From contig JAIXTO010000078.1 of NCBI GenBank assembly GCA_027483885.1, positions 1 through 57,147 on the forward strand: a DNA stretch of 57,147 bases. The letters are read 5' to 3'. This stretch comes from Rhizobiaceae bacterium (GTDB taxonomy: Bacteria > Pseudomonadota > Alphaproteobacteria > Rhizobiales > Rhizobiaceae). How positions within the stretch are numbered: position 1 is the stretch's first letter; each line of letters begins with the position of its first letter. Made by a program: the position numbers and the translations under genes. Below the pieces are notes generated by a model. The model was not told the DNA's origin. It saw nothing but the letters and a program-made list of their open reading frames with translations, and did no database searches. Shown here piece by piece: positions 36,634 through 45,674 of the stretch.

Positions 36634-37248
36634 TCAGCGCGTTGCGGGAAACTCCGCAAGGCGGGCAGCATAACGCGCCATCGTATCCACTTCGAAATTG
36701 ACGAAGTCGCCGGCTTTGAGGTCGCCCCAGGTGGTGACCTCAAGCGTGTGGCGGATGAGAAGCACGTCGAACTCGGTGCCATCGACGGCGTTTACGGTCA
36801 GTGACGTACCATCGAGCGCGACGGAGCCTTTTGGCGCGACGAAGCGGGCCAATGTTTCCGGCGCACGAAGACGGATGCGCACCGCCTCACCTTCATGGGT
36901 GATCGACAACACTTCCGCCTTGCCATCGACATGGCCGGAGACGATATGGCCGCCGAGTTCGTCGCCGATTTTCAGCGCCCGCTCCAGGTTGATGCGCCGG
37001 CCGGCAGTCCAGGACGAGATCGTGGTGAGCCGCAGCGCCTCTTCCCAGGCTTCCACCTCGAACCAGCGCTCGTTGCTGCCCTCGTCGGGCAGTTTCGTCA
37101 CGGTGAGGCAAACGCCGGAATGCGAGATGGAGGCGCCGATATCGATGGTTTTCGGATCATAAGCGGTGTTGACGCGCAGGCGCACGCCTTCATCCAGGGG
37201 CTTCAGGTCAGCCACCACGCCGACATCGGTCACGATACCTGTAAACAT
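36634..37248 (-). CDS. ribE: Riboflavin synthase (alpha chain)
   Basis: RibE dismutates two lumazine molecules to riboflavin. The 204-aa protein has the tandem barrel halves: MFTGIVTDVGVVADL, then SHSGVCLTV with Cys47; and SGHVDGKAEVLSI, SVALDGTSLTVNAV. GAGGG precedes the ATG at 37248 by eight bases. Its start overlaps the end of ribD by 19 bases, so the two are translationally coupled. The stop codon is immediately adjacent to a 141-base repeat. Confidence 0.96.
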   Translation of the reverse strand: MFTGIVTDVGVVADLKPLDEGVRLRVNTAYDPKTIDIGASISHSGVCLTVTKLPDEGSNERWFEVEAWEEALRLTTISSWTAGRRINLERALKIGDELGGHIVSGHVDGKAEVLSITHEGEAVRIRLRAPETLARFVAPKGSVALDGTSLTVNAVDGTEFDVLLIRHTLEVTTWGDLKAGDFVNFEVDTMARYAARLAEFPATR

Positions 37249-38402
37249 TGAAATTCCCTCTCGTAATCGGAGCAGCAGTCATCGCCGAAGCGAAGCCGGC
37301 GGACGGGCGTGTAATCTCTCGGGATATCGGTGCGGGTGAGCGGCGATTCAATGCCGTCGTTACCGATCTCGCCCGGACCTTCGAACAGGAGAATGCGATC
37401 CACCAGCCCGGCATCGAGGAAGGAAGTGGCAACCGTGGCGCCGCCCTCCACCAGAACGGAGGAAATACCGCGCCCGGCAAGTGTGGTGAGGAGTGCTGCG
37501 AGATCGTCGACCTCGAGGATTTCTACGCCGGCTTGCGCCAGATGCTGGCGGCGGGCGGAAAGGTCCGCGATGGCATCTTCCGCCTCGGCAGAAGGGGGTG
37601 TGCGCAGCATGGCCACGATCACCGGCACGTCACGCGCGGTCTTCAGCAGCTTCGAGGTCAGCGGCAGGCGAAGGTGCCGGTCGAGCACAATCCGGATGGG
37701 CGAGCGATCTTCCAGCCCCTCAAGCCGGACCGTCAGTTCCGGATCGTCGGCGATGGCGGTGCCGATGCCGACGAGGATGGCGTCCATTTCGGCCCGAAGC
37801 GTATGCACCTGCGCGCGAGACAAAGGCCCCGTGATCGCCACCTGCCCTGCCCCCTTGCGACCGATCATGCCGTCTTTGGAGACAGCAAGCTTCAGCGTCA
37901 CATAGGCGCGACCCTTGGTCTGGCGCATCAGGTAGGCGGCAAGTGCCCGGCGGCCTTCCGCCTGCAGTACGCCGGTCTCCACCGTGATGCCCGCCTCGCG
38001 CAGAATAGTAAGGCCGCGGCCGGAGACACGCGGATCGGGATCGGGAAGACAGACGACAACACGGGCGATGCCGGCCGCGACCAGTGCATTGGCGCAGGGC
38101 GGCGTGCGGCCATAGTGGGAACAGGGTTCCAGCGTCACATAGGCGGTGGCCCCGCGCGCAGCGTCGCCGGCAATCTCCAGCGCCTGCGTTTCCGCATGCG
38201 GGCGCCCGCCACGGGCGGTGACGGCGGAGGCGAGAATGACGCCGTCCTTGACGATGAGGCAGCCGACGGAGGGATTGGTGCCGGTCTGGCCGGTATGGTG
38301 CCGCGACAGGCTGATGGCGGCAGCCATGAAACGCTGGTCTTCGGAAAAACCGTCTTCAAGACCCTCGCCATCCGTCAGGCACATATCGGCTGCCCCGCCC
38401 AC
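37230..38402 (-). CDS. ribD: Bifunctional riboflavin deaminase/reductase RibD
   Basis: RibD performs two steps: deamination of the pyrimidine and reduction of the ribosyl side chain. The N-terminal deaminase has the zinc set His69-Ala-Glu71 (PHAET) and Cys94/Cys103 (EPCSHYGRTPPC); the C-terminal reductase begins about residue 150 with AYVTLKLAVSKDGMIGRKG. GTG at 38402 gives 390 aa; ATG at 38384 is possible. It starts four bases after nrdR and overlaps ribE by 19 bases. The chain nrdR-ribD-ribE behaves as one operon. Confidence 0.95.
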   Translation of the reverse strand: MGGAADMCLTDGEGLEDGFSEDQRFMAAAISLSRHHTGQTGTNPSVGCLIVKDGVILASAVTARGGRPHAETQALEIAGDAARGATAYVTLEPCSHYGRTPPCANALVAAGIARVVVCLPDPDPRVSGRGLTILREAGITVETGVLQAEGRRALAAYLMRQTKGRAYVTLKLAVSKDGMIGRKGAGQVAITGPLSRAQVHTLRAEMDAILVGIGTAIADDPELTVRLEGLEDRSPIRIVLDRHLRLPLTSKLLKTARDVPVIVAMLRTPPSAEAEDAIADLSARRQHLAQAGVEILEVDDLAALLTTLAGRGISSVLVEGGATVATSFLDAGLVDRILLFEGPGEIGNDGIESPLTRTDIPRDYTPVRRLRFGDDCCSDYEREFQCLQVS

Positions 38403-38405
38403 GGC

Positions 38406-38885
38406 TCAGGATTCCACAGTCGAATCGCGGCCGATACGGGCGCTGATCTCGGCGATTACCTTTTCGAAGTCTTCCGCATGCGAGAAATCGCGGTAGACCG
38501 AGGCATATCGCACGAAGGCGACGTCATCGAGGCTCTTCAAGGCTTCCAGAACCTGCAGGCCGATCTGTTCGGACGAAATCTCGCTTTCGCCCGAACTTTC
38601 GAGCCGCCGCACGATGCCCGACACGGCCCGCTCGATACGGTCATTGTCGACGGGGCGCTTGCGCAGCGCGATCTGGAACGACCGCACCAGCTTGTTGCGA
38701 TCGAACGGCACCTTGCGGCCGGTCTTCTTCATCACCATGAGTTCGCGCAGCTGCACGCGCTCAAACGTGGTGAAGCGACCGCCGCAATCCGGGCAGATGC
38801 GCCGCCGGCGGATGGAGGTGAAATCCTCGGCCGGACGCGAATCCTTGACCTGCGTGTCTTCGGAACCGCAATAGGGGCAGCGCAT
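38406..38885 (-). CDS. nrdR: Transcriptional repressor NrdR
   Basis: NrdR represses ribonucleotide reductase genes using a zinc ribbon and an ATP-cone. The 159-aa protein has Cys3, Cys6, Cys31 and Cys34 ([10 protein letters not shown] ... ICPDCGGRF), followed by the ATP-cone [20 protein letters not shown]. Consensus NrdR boxes were not found in this window. It follows glyA by 15 bases and precedes ribD by three bases, so it sits in a glyA-nrdR-ribD-ribE run. Confidence 0.97.
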   Translation of the reverse strand: MRCPYCGSEDTQVKDSRPAEDFTSIRRRRICPDCGGRFTTFERVQLRELMVMKKTGRKVPFDRNKLVRSFQIALRKRPVDNDRIERAVSGIVRRLESSGESEISSEQIGLQVLEALKSLDDVAFVRYASVYRDFSHAEDFEKVIAEISARIGRDSTVES

Positions 38886-38900
38886 ACCGGTATCGGCCTC

Positions 38901-40190
38901 TTACATGTAAGGGTACATCGGGAAACGATCGGTGAGCGTGACAACCTTGTCGCGCACCGAGGCTTCCACGGCGGCATTGCCTTCGTCGGAATTGGCAACC
39001 TTCAGGCCATCGAGCACTTCGACGATCAGGTTGCCGATCTCGGCGAATTCGGCTTCCTTGAAGCCACGCGTCGTGCCCGCCGGCGAACCGAGACGGATGC
39101 CTGAGGTGACGAAGGGCTTTTCAGGATCGAACGGAATGCCGTTCTTGTTGCAGGTGACGAAGGCGCGGCCAAGCGCTGCTTCCGCACGCTTGCCGGTTGC
39201 GTTCTTCTTGCGAAGATCGACCAGCATCAGGTGGTTGTCGGTACCGCCGGAGACGATATCGAGATTGTGGCTGATCAGCGTATCGGCGAGAACTTTTGCA
39301 TTCTTCACCACCTGAGCGGCGTAATCCTTGAATTCCGGCTGCAAAGCTTCACCGAAGGCAACGGCCTTGGCGGCAATCACATGCATCAGCGGGCCGCCCT
39401 GCAGGCCGGGGAACACGGCCGAATTGAACTTCTTGGCCAGCGCCTCGTCATTGGTGAGGATCATGCCGCCGCGCGGGCCACGCAGAGACTTGTGCGTGGT
39501 GGTGGTGGCCACGTGGCAATGCGGGAACGGCGACGGATGCACGCCACCGGCGACGAGACCGGCGATATGCGCCATGTCGACCATCAGGTAGGCGCCGACG
39601 GAATCAGCGATCTCGCGGAAACGCTGCCAGTCCCAGATACGGGAATAGGCGGTGCCACCGGCGATGATCAGCTTGGGCTTATGTTCTTCCGCCTTGCGGG
39701 CAACTTCATCCATGTCGAGCTGGTGGTCTTCCTCGCGCACCCCGTAGGACACGACGTTGAACCACTTGCCGGACATGTTGACGGGCGAACCATGGGTCAG
39801 GTGACCGCCGGAATTCAGATCGAGGCCCATGAACGTGTCGCCCGGCTGCAGGAGCGCCAGAAACACGGCCTGGTTCATCTGGGAACCGGAATTGGGCTGC
39901 ACGTTGGCAAAGCCGACGCCGAAAAGCTGCTTGGCGCGCTCGATGGCCAGTTCTTCGGCGATATCGACGAACTGGCAGCCGCCGTAATAACGCTTGCCCG
40001 GATAACCTTCGGCATATTTGTTGGTCATGATCGAGCCCTGCGCTTCCAGAACGGCGCGCGAGACGATGTTTTCCGAAGCGATCAATTCGATTTCGTGACG
40101 CTGGCGACCCAGTTCCTTCTCGATCGCGCCAAAGATATCCGGATCTGTATCGGCGAGCGAACGGGAGAAGAATGCATCTCTATGCGACAT
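38901..40190 (-). CDS. glyA: Serine hydroxymethyltransferase
   Basis: GlyA interconverts serine and glycine, giving methylene-tetrahydrofolate. The 429-aa PLP enzyme has [16 protein letters not shown], the phosphate-binding [11 protein letters not shown], and Lys234 in [14 protein letters not shown], the Schiff-base residue. CAGGAG precedes the ATG at 40190. It heads the run glyA-nrdR-ribD-ribE. Length and motif order match the family throughout. Confidence 0.98.
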   Translation of the reverse strand: MSHRDAFFSRSLADTDPDIFGAIEKELGRQRHEIELIASENIVSRAVLEAQGSIMTNKYAEGYPGKRYYGGCQFVDIAEELAIERAKQLFGVGFANVQPNSGSQMNQAVFLALLQPGDTFMGLDLNSGGHLTHGSPVNMSGKWFNVVSYGVREEDHQLDMDEVARKAEEHKPKLIIAGGTAYSRIWDWQRFREIADSVGAYLMVDMAHIAGLVAGGVHPSPFPHCHVATTTTHKSLRGPRGGMILTNDEALAKKFNSAVFPGLQGGPLMHVIAAKAVAFGEALQPEFKDYAAQVVKNAKVLADTLISHNLDIVSGGTDNHLMLVDLRKKNATGKRAEAALGRAFVTCNKNGIPFDPEKPFVTSGIRLGSPAGTTRGFKEAEFAEIGNLIVEVLDGLKVANSDEGNAAVEASVRDKVVTLTDRFPMYPYM

Positions 40191-40383
40191 GTCGGGGCTC
40201 CTGGAAGAAACTGATGCGATGGCGTCTTAGCGGCACGCCTTCATAAGGGCAATACGCAGCGCGATATTTGCAGATCAATCCGCAGTGTCGGGCTCTGACA
40301 AAGCCAGTTTTCCGCCCGATTGCGACACTATGCCCGGCGCGCCATCGCTTTTCCGCCAAAAGCAGGCGGGCCGTAACGGAAAA

Positions 40384-40411
40384 CGGCGGCCTCTTTGCAA
40401 AGAGGCCGCCG
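40384..40411 (-). terminator. Hairpin terminator of the L,D-transpeptidase gene
   Basis: A 28-base perfect palindrome made of CGGCGGCCTCTTTG and its complement is 37 bases beyond the stop of the transpeptidase gene (read on the minus strand), followed by TTTTCC. It is a strong stem with a short T-run. It lies about 200 bases ahead of glyA. Confidence 0.7.
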
Positions 40412-40447
40412 CAAGGGCGTGAGTGAAGGCAGAAACCGGCGCAAAAA

Positions 40448-41803
40448 TTATTGCGGCAGCAGATCGTCGTCGATCGAGCCGGCCGGCTGTTCGATGCCCG
40501 TCTTCGTCTGAAGCGCAAGTTCGGTTGCGCCATCGCGCTGGTAGATGTCGTCGCGGAACTGCACGACGCCGTCCTTTGCCGACCAGGCGGTGATGTAGAC
40601 GAAATAAACAGGCACTTCCTGTGCAAGCTTGATCGGGTTGTTCTGGCGAAGCGCAATCACGCGCTCGATCTCCTGGCGGGTCCACGGCGCGGTGTCGCGC
40701 AGCAGCCAGGTGATCAGGTCGCGCACGTTCTGCACACGCACGCAGCCGGACGATTCGAACCGCATCAGCTTGTTGAACAGGCCCTGCTGGGGCGTGTCGT
40801 GCATGTATTCGTTGTTCGGGTTGTGGAAGTTGATCTTGGTGGACGCCATGGCGTTGTTCTTCCCCGGATCCTGACGGAACATCAGGTTCGGAGCCTTCGG
40901 CGCGTTCCAGTCCACGGCTTCCGGCGGCACTTCCGTGCCCTTGCCGTCAAACAGGCGGATATTGTTGCGCGTGAGGTAGGTCGGGTCCTTGCGCATCAAA
41001 GGCACGATGTCCTTCTCGATGATCGAGCGGGGCGCCGTCCAGTACGGGTTGAGGATAACCTCGTAGATCTTCGAGTTGATGATGTGGGTCGGGCGGTCGA
41101 TACGACCGACGACGGCGGTGTTGCGCAGCACCACGCGCTCGTTTTCCACGGCTTCGATGGAGGCGGCCGGAATGTTCACCATCACATGGCGCATACCCAG
41201 ATCACCAGACATCGACTGCAGGCGCACCAGATTGGTCTGCAGCTGGCCAAGGCGGGTTTCCGCCGGAATATTAAGCGCCTTCAGCGTGTATTCGCCGAGA
41301 ACACCATCCGTCGGCAGGCCGTGGCGGGCCTGGAAACGCTTGACTGCGCTATCGACATAGCTGTCGAAGGAAGTCGACATGCCGGCCGACTGCGGCAGGT
41401 CGCCGACCACCATCAGGCGCTGGCGAAGCTGCTGCACGACCGGATCGGCATTGCCGATACGCATGCCGGCCTGGCCGGGCGTCACCTGCGGCCAGCCGCC
41501 ATTGGCGACGATATTCTGGTATTCGACAATCGCCTGCTGGATATAGGCAGGTGACCCCTGGCCGAGCACCGGATTGTTGGACATCACGTTGACGGCCGAG
41601 CGGGAGGAGGCATTGGCGTCGAACTGATCATCCCAGGTGCCGCGCTGCGGCGCGGAAATGATATCCTGCAGGGCACTCTGGGCCAGCACCGGTGCGGCCA
41701 GAGACACGGCCCCCAGCGACACCGCCGAGCGCAGAACGGCGCGGCGGGACAAAAATTCGGATTCGCTCTTTTTCGACATCATTCGATCCACGTTATCCGT
41801 CAT
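40448..41803 (-). CDS. ldtP: L,D-transpeptidase (LdtP-like), Tat-type signal
   Basis: The 451-aa envelope enzyme cross-links peptidoglycan or attaches proteins to it through meso-DAP. It has a twin-arginine-type N-terminus (SRRAVLRSAV near 19-28), a peptidoglycan-binding domain (about 120-178, ending in DGVLGEYTLKALN) and a YkuD domain with catalytic His335 (MHDTP) and Cys354 (SSGCVRV). ATG at 41803 is the chosen start; GTG at 41806 and ATG at 41779 are alternatives. It is downstream of the LdtR regulator, the same arrangement as described for Liberibacter. Confidence 0.92.
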   Translation of the reverse strand: MTDNVDRMMSKKSESEFLSRRAVLRSAVSLGAVSLAAPVLAQSALQDIISAPQRGTWDDQFDANASSRSAVNVMSNNPVLGQGSPAYIQQAIVEYQNIVANGGWPQVTPGQAGMRIGNADPVVQQLRQRLMVVGDLPQSAGMSTSFDSYVDSAVKRFQARHGLPTDGVLGEYTLKALNIPAETRLGQLQTNLVRLQSMSGDLGMRHVMVNIPAASIEAVENERVVLRNTAVVGRIDRPTHIINSKIYEVILNPYWTAPRSIIEKDIVPLMRKDPTYLTRNNIRLFDGKGTEVPPEAVDWNAPKAPNLMFRQDPGKNNAMASTKINFHNPNNEYMHDTPQQGLFNKLMRFESSGCVRVQNVRDLITWLLRDTAPWTRQEIERVIALRQNNPIKLAQEVPVYFVYITAWSAKDGVVQFRDDIYQRDGATELALQTKTGIEQPAGSIDDDLLPQ

Positions 41804-42168
41804 CACTTCAGGCCAAAGTGACTACAAGGATATGGTTAATAAAGCGTCGCGGACCTCTTGGCATCCACACGCACCCGGCGGCCCGGCAAGGCCTTCGACA
41901 AAAGCTTTGAGAGCCGGATTTTCCCACCATATTTAGGCTTTGCGGTCCCATAGCAATATGGCCAATTCTTGTCAGCAGCCATGCGCTCACAGCAGCGTGT
42001 ATCAACGTGACTTTTACGCTTCAGTTGCAGACGCGGCGAAATAAAGCCAGCCGCAACGGAAAAACCGGACGCGCGGGAGCGCATCCGGTTTTGAAGGCGA
42101 CTGGAGGGGTGCCTGTCAGGGGAGCCGCGCAAGGTCCGGTGGATCAGAGCCTTGAGCTGTCGAAAGTT
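41804..42168. other. Intergenic region between ldtP and ldtR
   Basis: This 365-base region holds the ldtP promoter and the ldtR terminator hairpin (42061-42092). A half-site TTAACCAT is found on the minus strand at 41832-41839, just before ldtP. No coding region or RNA is evident. The region is AT-rich near ldtP. Confidence 0.6.
42061..42092 (-). terminator. Terminator of ldtR (hairpin)
   Basis: AAAACCGGA (42061-42069) pairs with TCCGGTTTT (42084-42092), with an additional inner GCGC/GCGC pairing around GGGA. On the minus strand it is followed by TTTTTCC, and it begins 76 bases beyond the ldtR stop codon. Confidence 0.75.
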
Positions 42169-42684
42169 TTAGAGACGATACATGATCTGGTCGTTCCAGA
42201 AGCGGTCGAGGCGCTGCAGCAGCTTGTTCATCTGGGCAAACTCGCCCTCGCCGATGCCACCGACCTTTTCGATCGAACCGATATGGCGCTCGTAAAGCTT
42301 GGCAACCACTTCGGCGATATCCTGGCCGGTCTTGGTCAGGCTGATGCGAACCGAGCGGCGGTCGATGCGCGAACGCTGGTGGTTGATGAAGCCGAGATCG
42401 ACCAGTTTCTCGACGTTATACGAAACGTTAGAACCAAGGTAGTATCCACGGGAGCGCAGTTCGCCGGCGGTCAGCTCGGAATTTCCGATGTTGAACAGCA
42501 GGAGGGCCTGCACGGCATTGACGTCGTCGCGACCCTGACGGTCGAACTCGTCCTTGACGACATCGAGAAGGCGGCGGTGAAGACGTTCCACGAGGTGGAG
42601 CGATTCCATGTAAAGGCCGCGGATGGTTTCGTCCTGAGCGTCGGCTACCGTTGCAGCCTGCGGCTTGATCTTGGTGTTCAACAT
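42169..42684 (-). CDS. ldtR: MarR family regulator LdtR
   Basis: LdtR is the MarR-type regulator described in Liberibacter that controls ldtP. The 171-aa protein has the extended N-terminus ending ETIRGLYMESLHLVERLHRR, the winged helix ELRSRGYYLGSNVSYNVEKL and HQRSRIDRRSVRISLT, and the conserved tail RFWNDQIMYRL. GAGG precedes the ATG at 42684. It is upstream of ldtP on the same strand. Ligand binding of small aromatics is known in the Liberibacter homologue; here it is inferred. Confidence 0.93.
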   Translation of the reverse strand: MLNTKIKPQAATVADAQDETIRGLYMESLHLVERLHRRLLDVVKDEFDRQGRDDVNAVQALLLFNIGNSELTAGELRSRGYYLGSNVSYNVEKLVDLGFINHQRSRIDRRSVRISLTKTGQDIAEVVAKLYERHIGSIEKVGGIGEGEFAQMNKLLQRLDRFWNDQIMYRL

Positions 42685-42779
42685 GTCTGCCTCACTGTTT
42701 GTTTGGCGGTGTGTTTGTTGTCTCCCGCCTTGTGAGTGACACTACCCGGAGCCCATAAAATTCGACTTAAAACATAGGG

Positions 42780-42795
42780 CTAACGGTGGCTTAAC
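42780..42795. promoter_or_regulatory. CtrA-like site upstream of ldtR
   Basis: CTAA-N7-TTAAC differs from the CtrA box TTAA-N7-TTAAC by one base and lies about 100 bases upstream of ldtR. Because CtrA boxes are short, this is only a candidate. It is worth noting alongside the similar element at 19960-19975. Confidence 0.3.
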
Positions 42796-42913
42796 AGGAT
42801 AAACCCTGTGCTGGACGGTCAGTTCAAGCCTGTCGATTTCATAGATCGAGTTCAGCGTTTTCAATGACTTAGATTGGCAAATTGCGTCGAATATCCGCTA
42901 AAAAGCGTGGGAA

Positions 42914-43354
42914 TCAGGGTAAATCAACCCTTACCCTCTCTTCCATCTTGCGGCGCTCATCGAGGAAGATGGCCAGCCGGAAGACGAGATAGAGAGCCGC
43001 GACCAGTCCATGCATCAGCGGCACCAGAATGTTATGGCCAAAAACCTCCGGCCAGACCTGGTACATGAGCAACTGGCAGCCGGCGGCGATAACCCACAGA
43101 ACCGGCCCCCAGGAGACGGCAAGCCAGAGCCCAAGCGCTGCCACCGGAAAGACCACGGCAAGAACCGAGGCCGCCGACCGCCAGGGCAGGTTCAAAAGAT
43201 CAAAGCGCGCCCGCCCATCAAAGGAATACCCGACCAGCATGGCCCAGTATTGCAGGCCGAACCACAGGCACACGCCCGCAATCAACCGCAGGAAGATCAC
43301 GAACAGGATTTCGGTCAGGCTGAGTTTTGGCTGGGCGAGTGAATCAGGTTCCAT
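42914..43354 (-). CDS. DUF6163 membrane protein
   Basis: The 146-aa protein has four predicted helices (about 15-40, 60-80, 85-105 and 112-132) and ends with a basic LDERRKMEERVRV segment. It matches the DUF6163 pattern of rhizobial membrane proteins near hemB. No function is known. Start codon ATG at 43354 with little SD in front; a longer in-frame version overlaps hemB and is rejected. It is divergent from hemB, sharing a short control region. Confidence 0.8.
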   Translation of the reverse strand: MEPDSLAQPKLSLTEILFVIFLRLIAGVCLWFGLQYWAMLVGYSFDGRARFDLLNLPWRSAASVLAVVFPVAALGLWLAVSWGPVLWVIAAGCQLLMYQVWPEVFGHNILVPLMHGLVAALYLVFRLAIFLDERRKMEERVRVDLP

Positions 43355-43496
43355 GCCGGTAAGGATAGCCCGGTTCGACGCCCCCCGCCAGAGACGCCGC
43401 TGCACGCATCGCCTGCGGCAGCCTGACCCTTCGCAAATTTTTCCGCGCCGTGTTAAGCCACGGCAAAAATCCAGATGCAGAAAGCGAGACCCCGCC

Positions 43497-44510
43497 ATGA
43501 CCGACAAGACCCATCTCGTGGACGAAATCACCGGCCACCGCCGCATGCGCCGCAACCGCAAGGCCGACTGGACGCGCCGGATGACGCAGGAGAACCGGCT
43601 TTCGGTCGATGACCTGATCTGGCCGATCTTCATCGTACCCGGCGAAAATATTATTGATCCCATCCGCGCCATGCCCGGCGTCAACCGCATGAGCGTCGAC
43701 AAGGCCGTCGAGGCGATCCGGGAGGCCGCCGATCTCGGCATTCCCGCCATTGCCCCCTTCCCCGACGTGGAGATGGACAAGCGCGACGCGACCGGCTCGC
43801 AGATCCTTGATCGCGACAACCTGATCAACCAGTTTACCCGTGCGGTTAAAAAGGCGGTGCCGAATATCGGCCTCATCACCGACGTGGCGCTCGATCCTTT
43901 TACCAGCCACGGCCATGACGGCATTTTGCGCGACGGCGTCATCGTCAATGACGAGACGGTCGATCAGGTCGCCCGCGCTGCCGTAATGCAGGCCGATGCC
44001 GGTGCCGATATCATCGCGCCATCGGAAATGATGGACGGGCGCATCGGCGCCATCCGCCGCGCGCTCGATGCGAGCGGCCACCAGGATGTCGGCATCATGT
44101 CCTATGCGACAAAATTCTCGTCCGGTTTCTACGGCCCCTACCGCGAGGCGATCAACACCGGCGGCCTGCTGAAGGGCGACAAGAACAGCTATTACATCAG
44201 CCCGGCCAATGGCACGGAAGCGCTGCGCGACGCCGCGCTCGACGTGGAGGAAGGCGCCGACATGCTGATGGTGAAACCCGGCATCGCCTATCTCGACATC
44301 TGTTGGCGCATGAAGGAAGCCTTTGGCCTTCCGACCTTCGCCTATCAGGTGTCCGGCGAATATACCCAGATCAAGGCGGCTGCGATGAACGGCTGGATCG
44401 ACGGTGAGCGGATCATGATGGAGACGCTGCTCTGCTTCAAGCGCGCTGGCTGCGACGGCATCCTGTCTTATTTCGCCGTAGACGCCGCCCGCAAGCTGAA
44501 GGGCGCGTAG
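43497..44510 (+). CDS. hemB: Delta-aminolevulinic acid dehydratase (porphobilinogen synthase)
   Basis: HemB joins two aminolevulinate molecules to porphobilinogen in haem synthesis. The 337-aa protein has the two active-site lysines Lys206 (YATKFSSGFYGPY) and Lys260 (MVKPGIAYLD). The metal loop reads ITDVALDPFTSHGHDG, with Asp129 and Asp133 in place of cysteines, which marks the Mg-dependent class common in rhizobia. The ATG at 43497 gives the standard N-terminus MTDKTHLVDE; upstream in-frame codons belong to the neighbouring gene's other strand. Confidence 0.97.
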   Translation: MTDKTHLVDEITGHRRMRRNRKADWTRRMTQENRLSVDDLIWPIFIVPGENIIDPIRAMPGVNRMSVDKAVEAIREAADLGIPAIAPFPDVEMDKRDATGSQILDRDNLINQFTRAVKKAVPNIGLITDVALDPFTSHGHDGILRDGVIVNDETVDQVARAAVMQADAGADIIAPSEMMDGRIGAIRRALDASGHQDVGIMSYATKFSSGFYGPYREAINTGGLLKGDKNSYYISPANGTEALRDAALDVEEGADMLMVKPGIAYLDICWRMKEAFGLPTFAYQVSGEYTQIKAAAMNGWIDGERIMMETLLCFKRAGCDGILSYFAVDAARKLKGA

Positions 44511-44553
44511 ACCGAAAGCACCTGAGACCAGAGACGGCCTCGAAAGGCAGATC

Positions 44554-44982
44554 ATGAAGCGAGATCAGAAATTCTTTATTGACGTAGTGGTGCCGACGAC
44601 AGAAGAATATCTACGCGACCCAACAGATGTTCGGAGAGGTTTTTTAGCCGCTATCGTCCTTTATCATATGTCCGACTATTGGAGCATAGAAACCGGCTGC
44701 GACGTCAAAGAACTACGATCGACACATCCTGAATTTAATATCATAAATGATATCTGCAATGCTGCCAAACACTGCAATTTACGAGATAGGAATCGGCCTA
44801 TCAATCGTTCAGATCAGATAAACTCGACACCGCATCCCGGCCTGTTTCAAGCTAATTTCGGAACTGCAATGTTTGCTGAAGCTTCCGAGGTCATTGCGAG
44901 TCCGCTTAATGGCTCTCCAGTGCGTCTGAAAGCTGCAATTAAGGCAGTATTGTCAATGTGGAGAGGATACTATCCCTCTTAG
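44554..44982 (+). CDS. AT-rich orphan gene, helical protein with an NAAKH motif
   Basis: The 142-aa product has clearly lower GC than all its neighbours and uses codons rare here (ATA, TTA, AGA, CGA), so it is probably acquired. It is helical, with DVRRGFLAAIVLYHMSDYW near 26 and IINDICNAAKHCNL near 62. This resembles HEPN-like or integron-cassette proteins with a conserved (A/S)KH motif, but no family is assigned. AAAGGC lies before the ATG. It stands between hemB and the RDD gene and might be a defence or toxin-type gene. Confidence 0.6.
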   Translation: MKRDQKFFIDVVVPTTEEYLRDPTDVRRGFLAAIVLYHMSDYWSIETGCDVKELRSTHPEFNIINDICNAAKHCNLRDRNRPINRSDQINSTPHPGLFQANFGTAMFAEASEVIASPLNGSPVRLKAAIKAVLSMWRGYYPS

Positions 44983-45018
44983 CGTAACGCACGCCTGTCG
45001 CGCACATACCGGTCGGTA

Positions 45019-45047
45019 TTGTGAAGAGCCTGGCGACATCCCATATT
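45019..45047 (+). promoter_or_regulatory. Promoter of the RDD gene
   Basis: TTGTGA (45019-45024) and CATATT (45042-45047) are separated by 17 bases, 29 bases upstream of the RDD start. The match is moderate, and the region is the first GC-normal sequence after the orphan gene. Confidence 0.5.
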
Positions 45048-45075
45048 GTTTTGGGAACACAAAGGAGAACCCAAA

Positions 45076-45534
45076 ATGTCGTTCGACAACACACCCACTG
45101 TTGCAGCACCGGAAGACTGGCGCGCCTATAGCGGTGTGCTGTCGCGCCGGGTCTTTGCCTTCATCATCGACTATATGATGGTGCTGCTTTTGTGCATTCC
45201 CGCCGCCGTCGTGGTGTTCTTCCTCGGCATCATCACGCTGGGGTTGGGCTTCTTCCTCTACCCGATCCTTTTCGTCATCGTGGCGCTTCTGTATTTCGGG
45301 CTTTCGCTCGGCGGCGCTGCCCAGGCAAGCCCCGGCATGCGCATGATGGGCATTGCCATTGTGCGCCTCGACGGCCGGCGGATGGATTTTCTGACGGCCA
45401 TCATTCACATGGTGCTGTTCTGGATCCTCAACTCGGTGCTGACGCCGCTCATCCTGCTGGCCGGCCTGTTCATAGAGCGCTCGCGTCTCGTGCATGATCT
45501 GTTGCTGGGCACGGTTGTGGTGCGCACGACCTGA
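45076..45534 (+). CDS. RDD family membrane protein
   Basis: The 152-aa protein has the RDD domain: SGVLSRRVFAFIIDYMMVLLL with the Arg-Asp pair, and ASPGMRMMGIAIVRLDGRRM in the middle. About four helices span the inner membrane. Family members may be transporters or assembly factors; substrate is unknown. AAAGGAG precedes the ATG at 45076, and a promoter is at 45019-45047. It follows the AT-rich orphan gene and precedes bpt on the same strand. Confidence 0.88.
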   Translation: MSFDNTPTVAAPEDWRAYSGVLSRRVFAFIIDYMMVLLLCIPAAVVVFFLGIITLGLGFFLYPILFVIVALLYFGLSLGGAAQASPGMRMMGIAIVRLDGRRMDFLTAIIHMVLFWILNSVLTPLILLAGLFIERSRLVHDLLLGTVVVRTT

Positions 45535-45562
45535 CATCTGCGCGATAGCGCCACCTGCCCGG

Positions 45563-45592
45563 TTGACGTTTTGAGAAGTTGCGCCATGCTAT
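45563..45592 (+). promoter_or_regulatory. Promoter of bpt
   Basis: TTGACG (45563-45568) and TGCTAT (45587-45592) are separated by 18 bases, about 80 bases before the bpt start. The -35 is strong and the -10 moderate. Confidence 0.5.
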
Positions 45593-45674
45593 CAGGGTGA
45601 CCGGCAACGCAAATCAGTGATTGCCGCGCATGGCCCCCAGCCTTACTTCTTGCAGCGAAGGTGAATTTGCGCGG

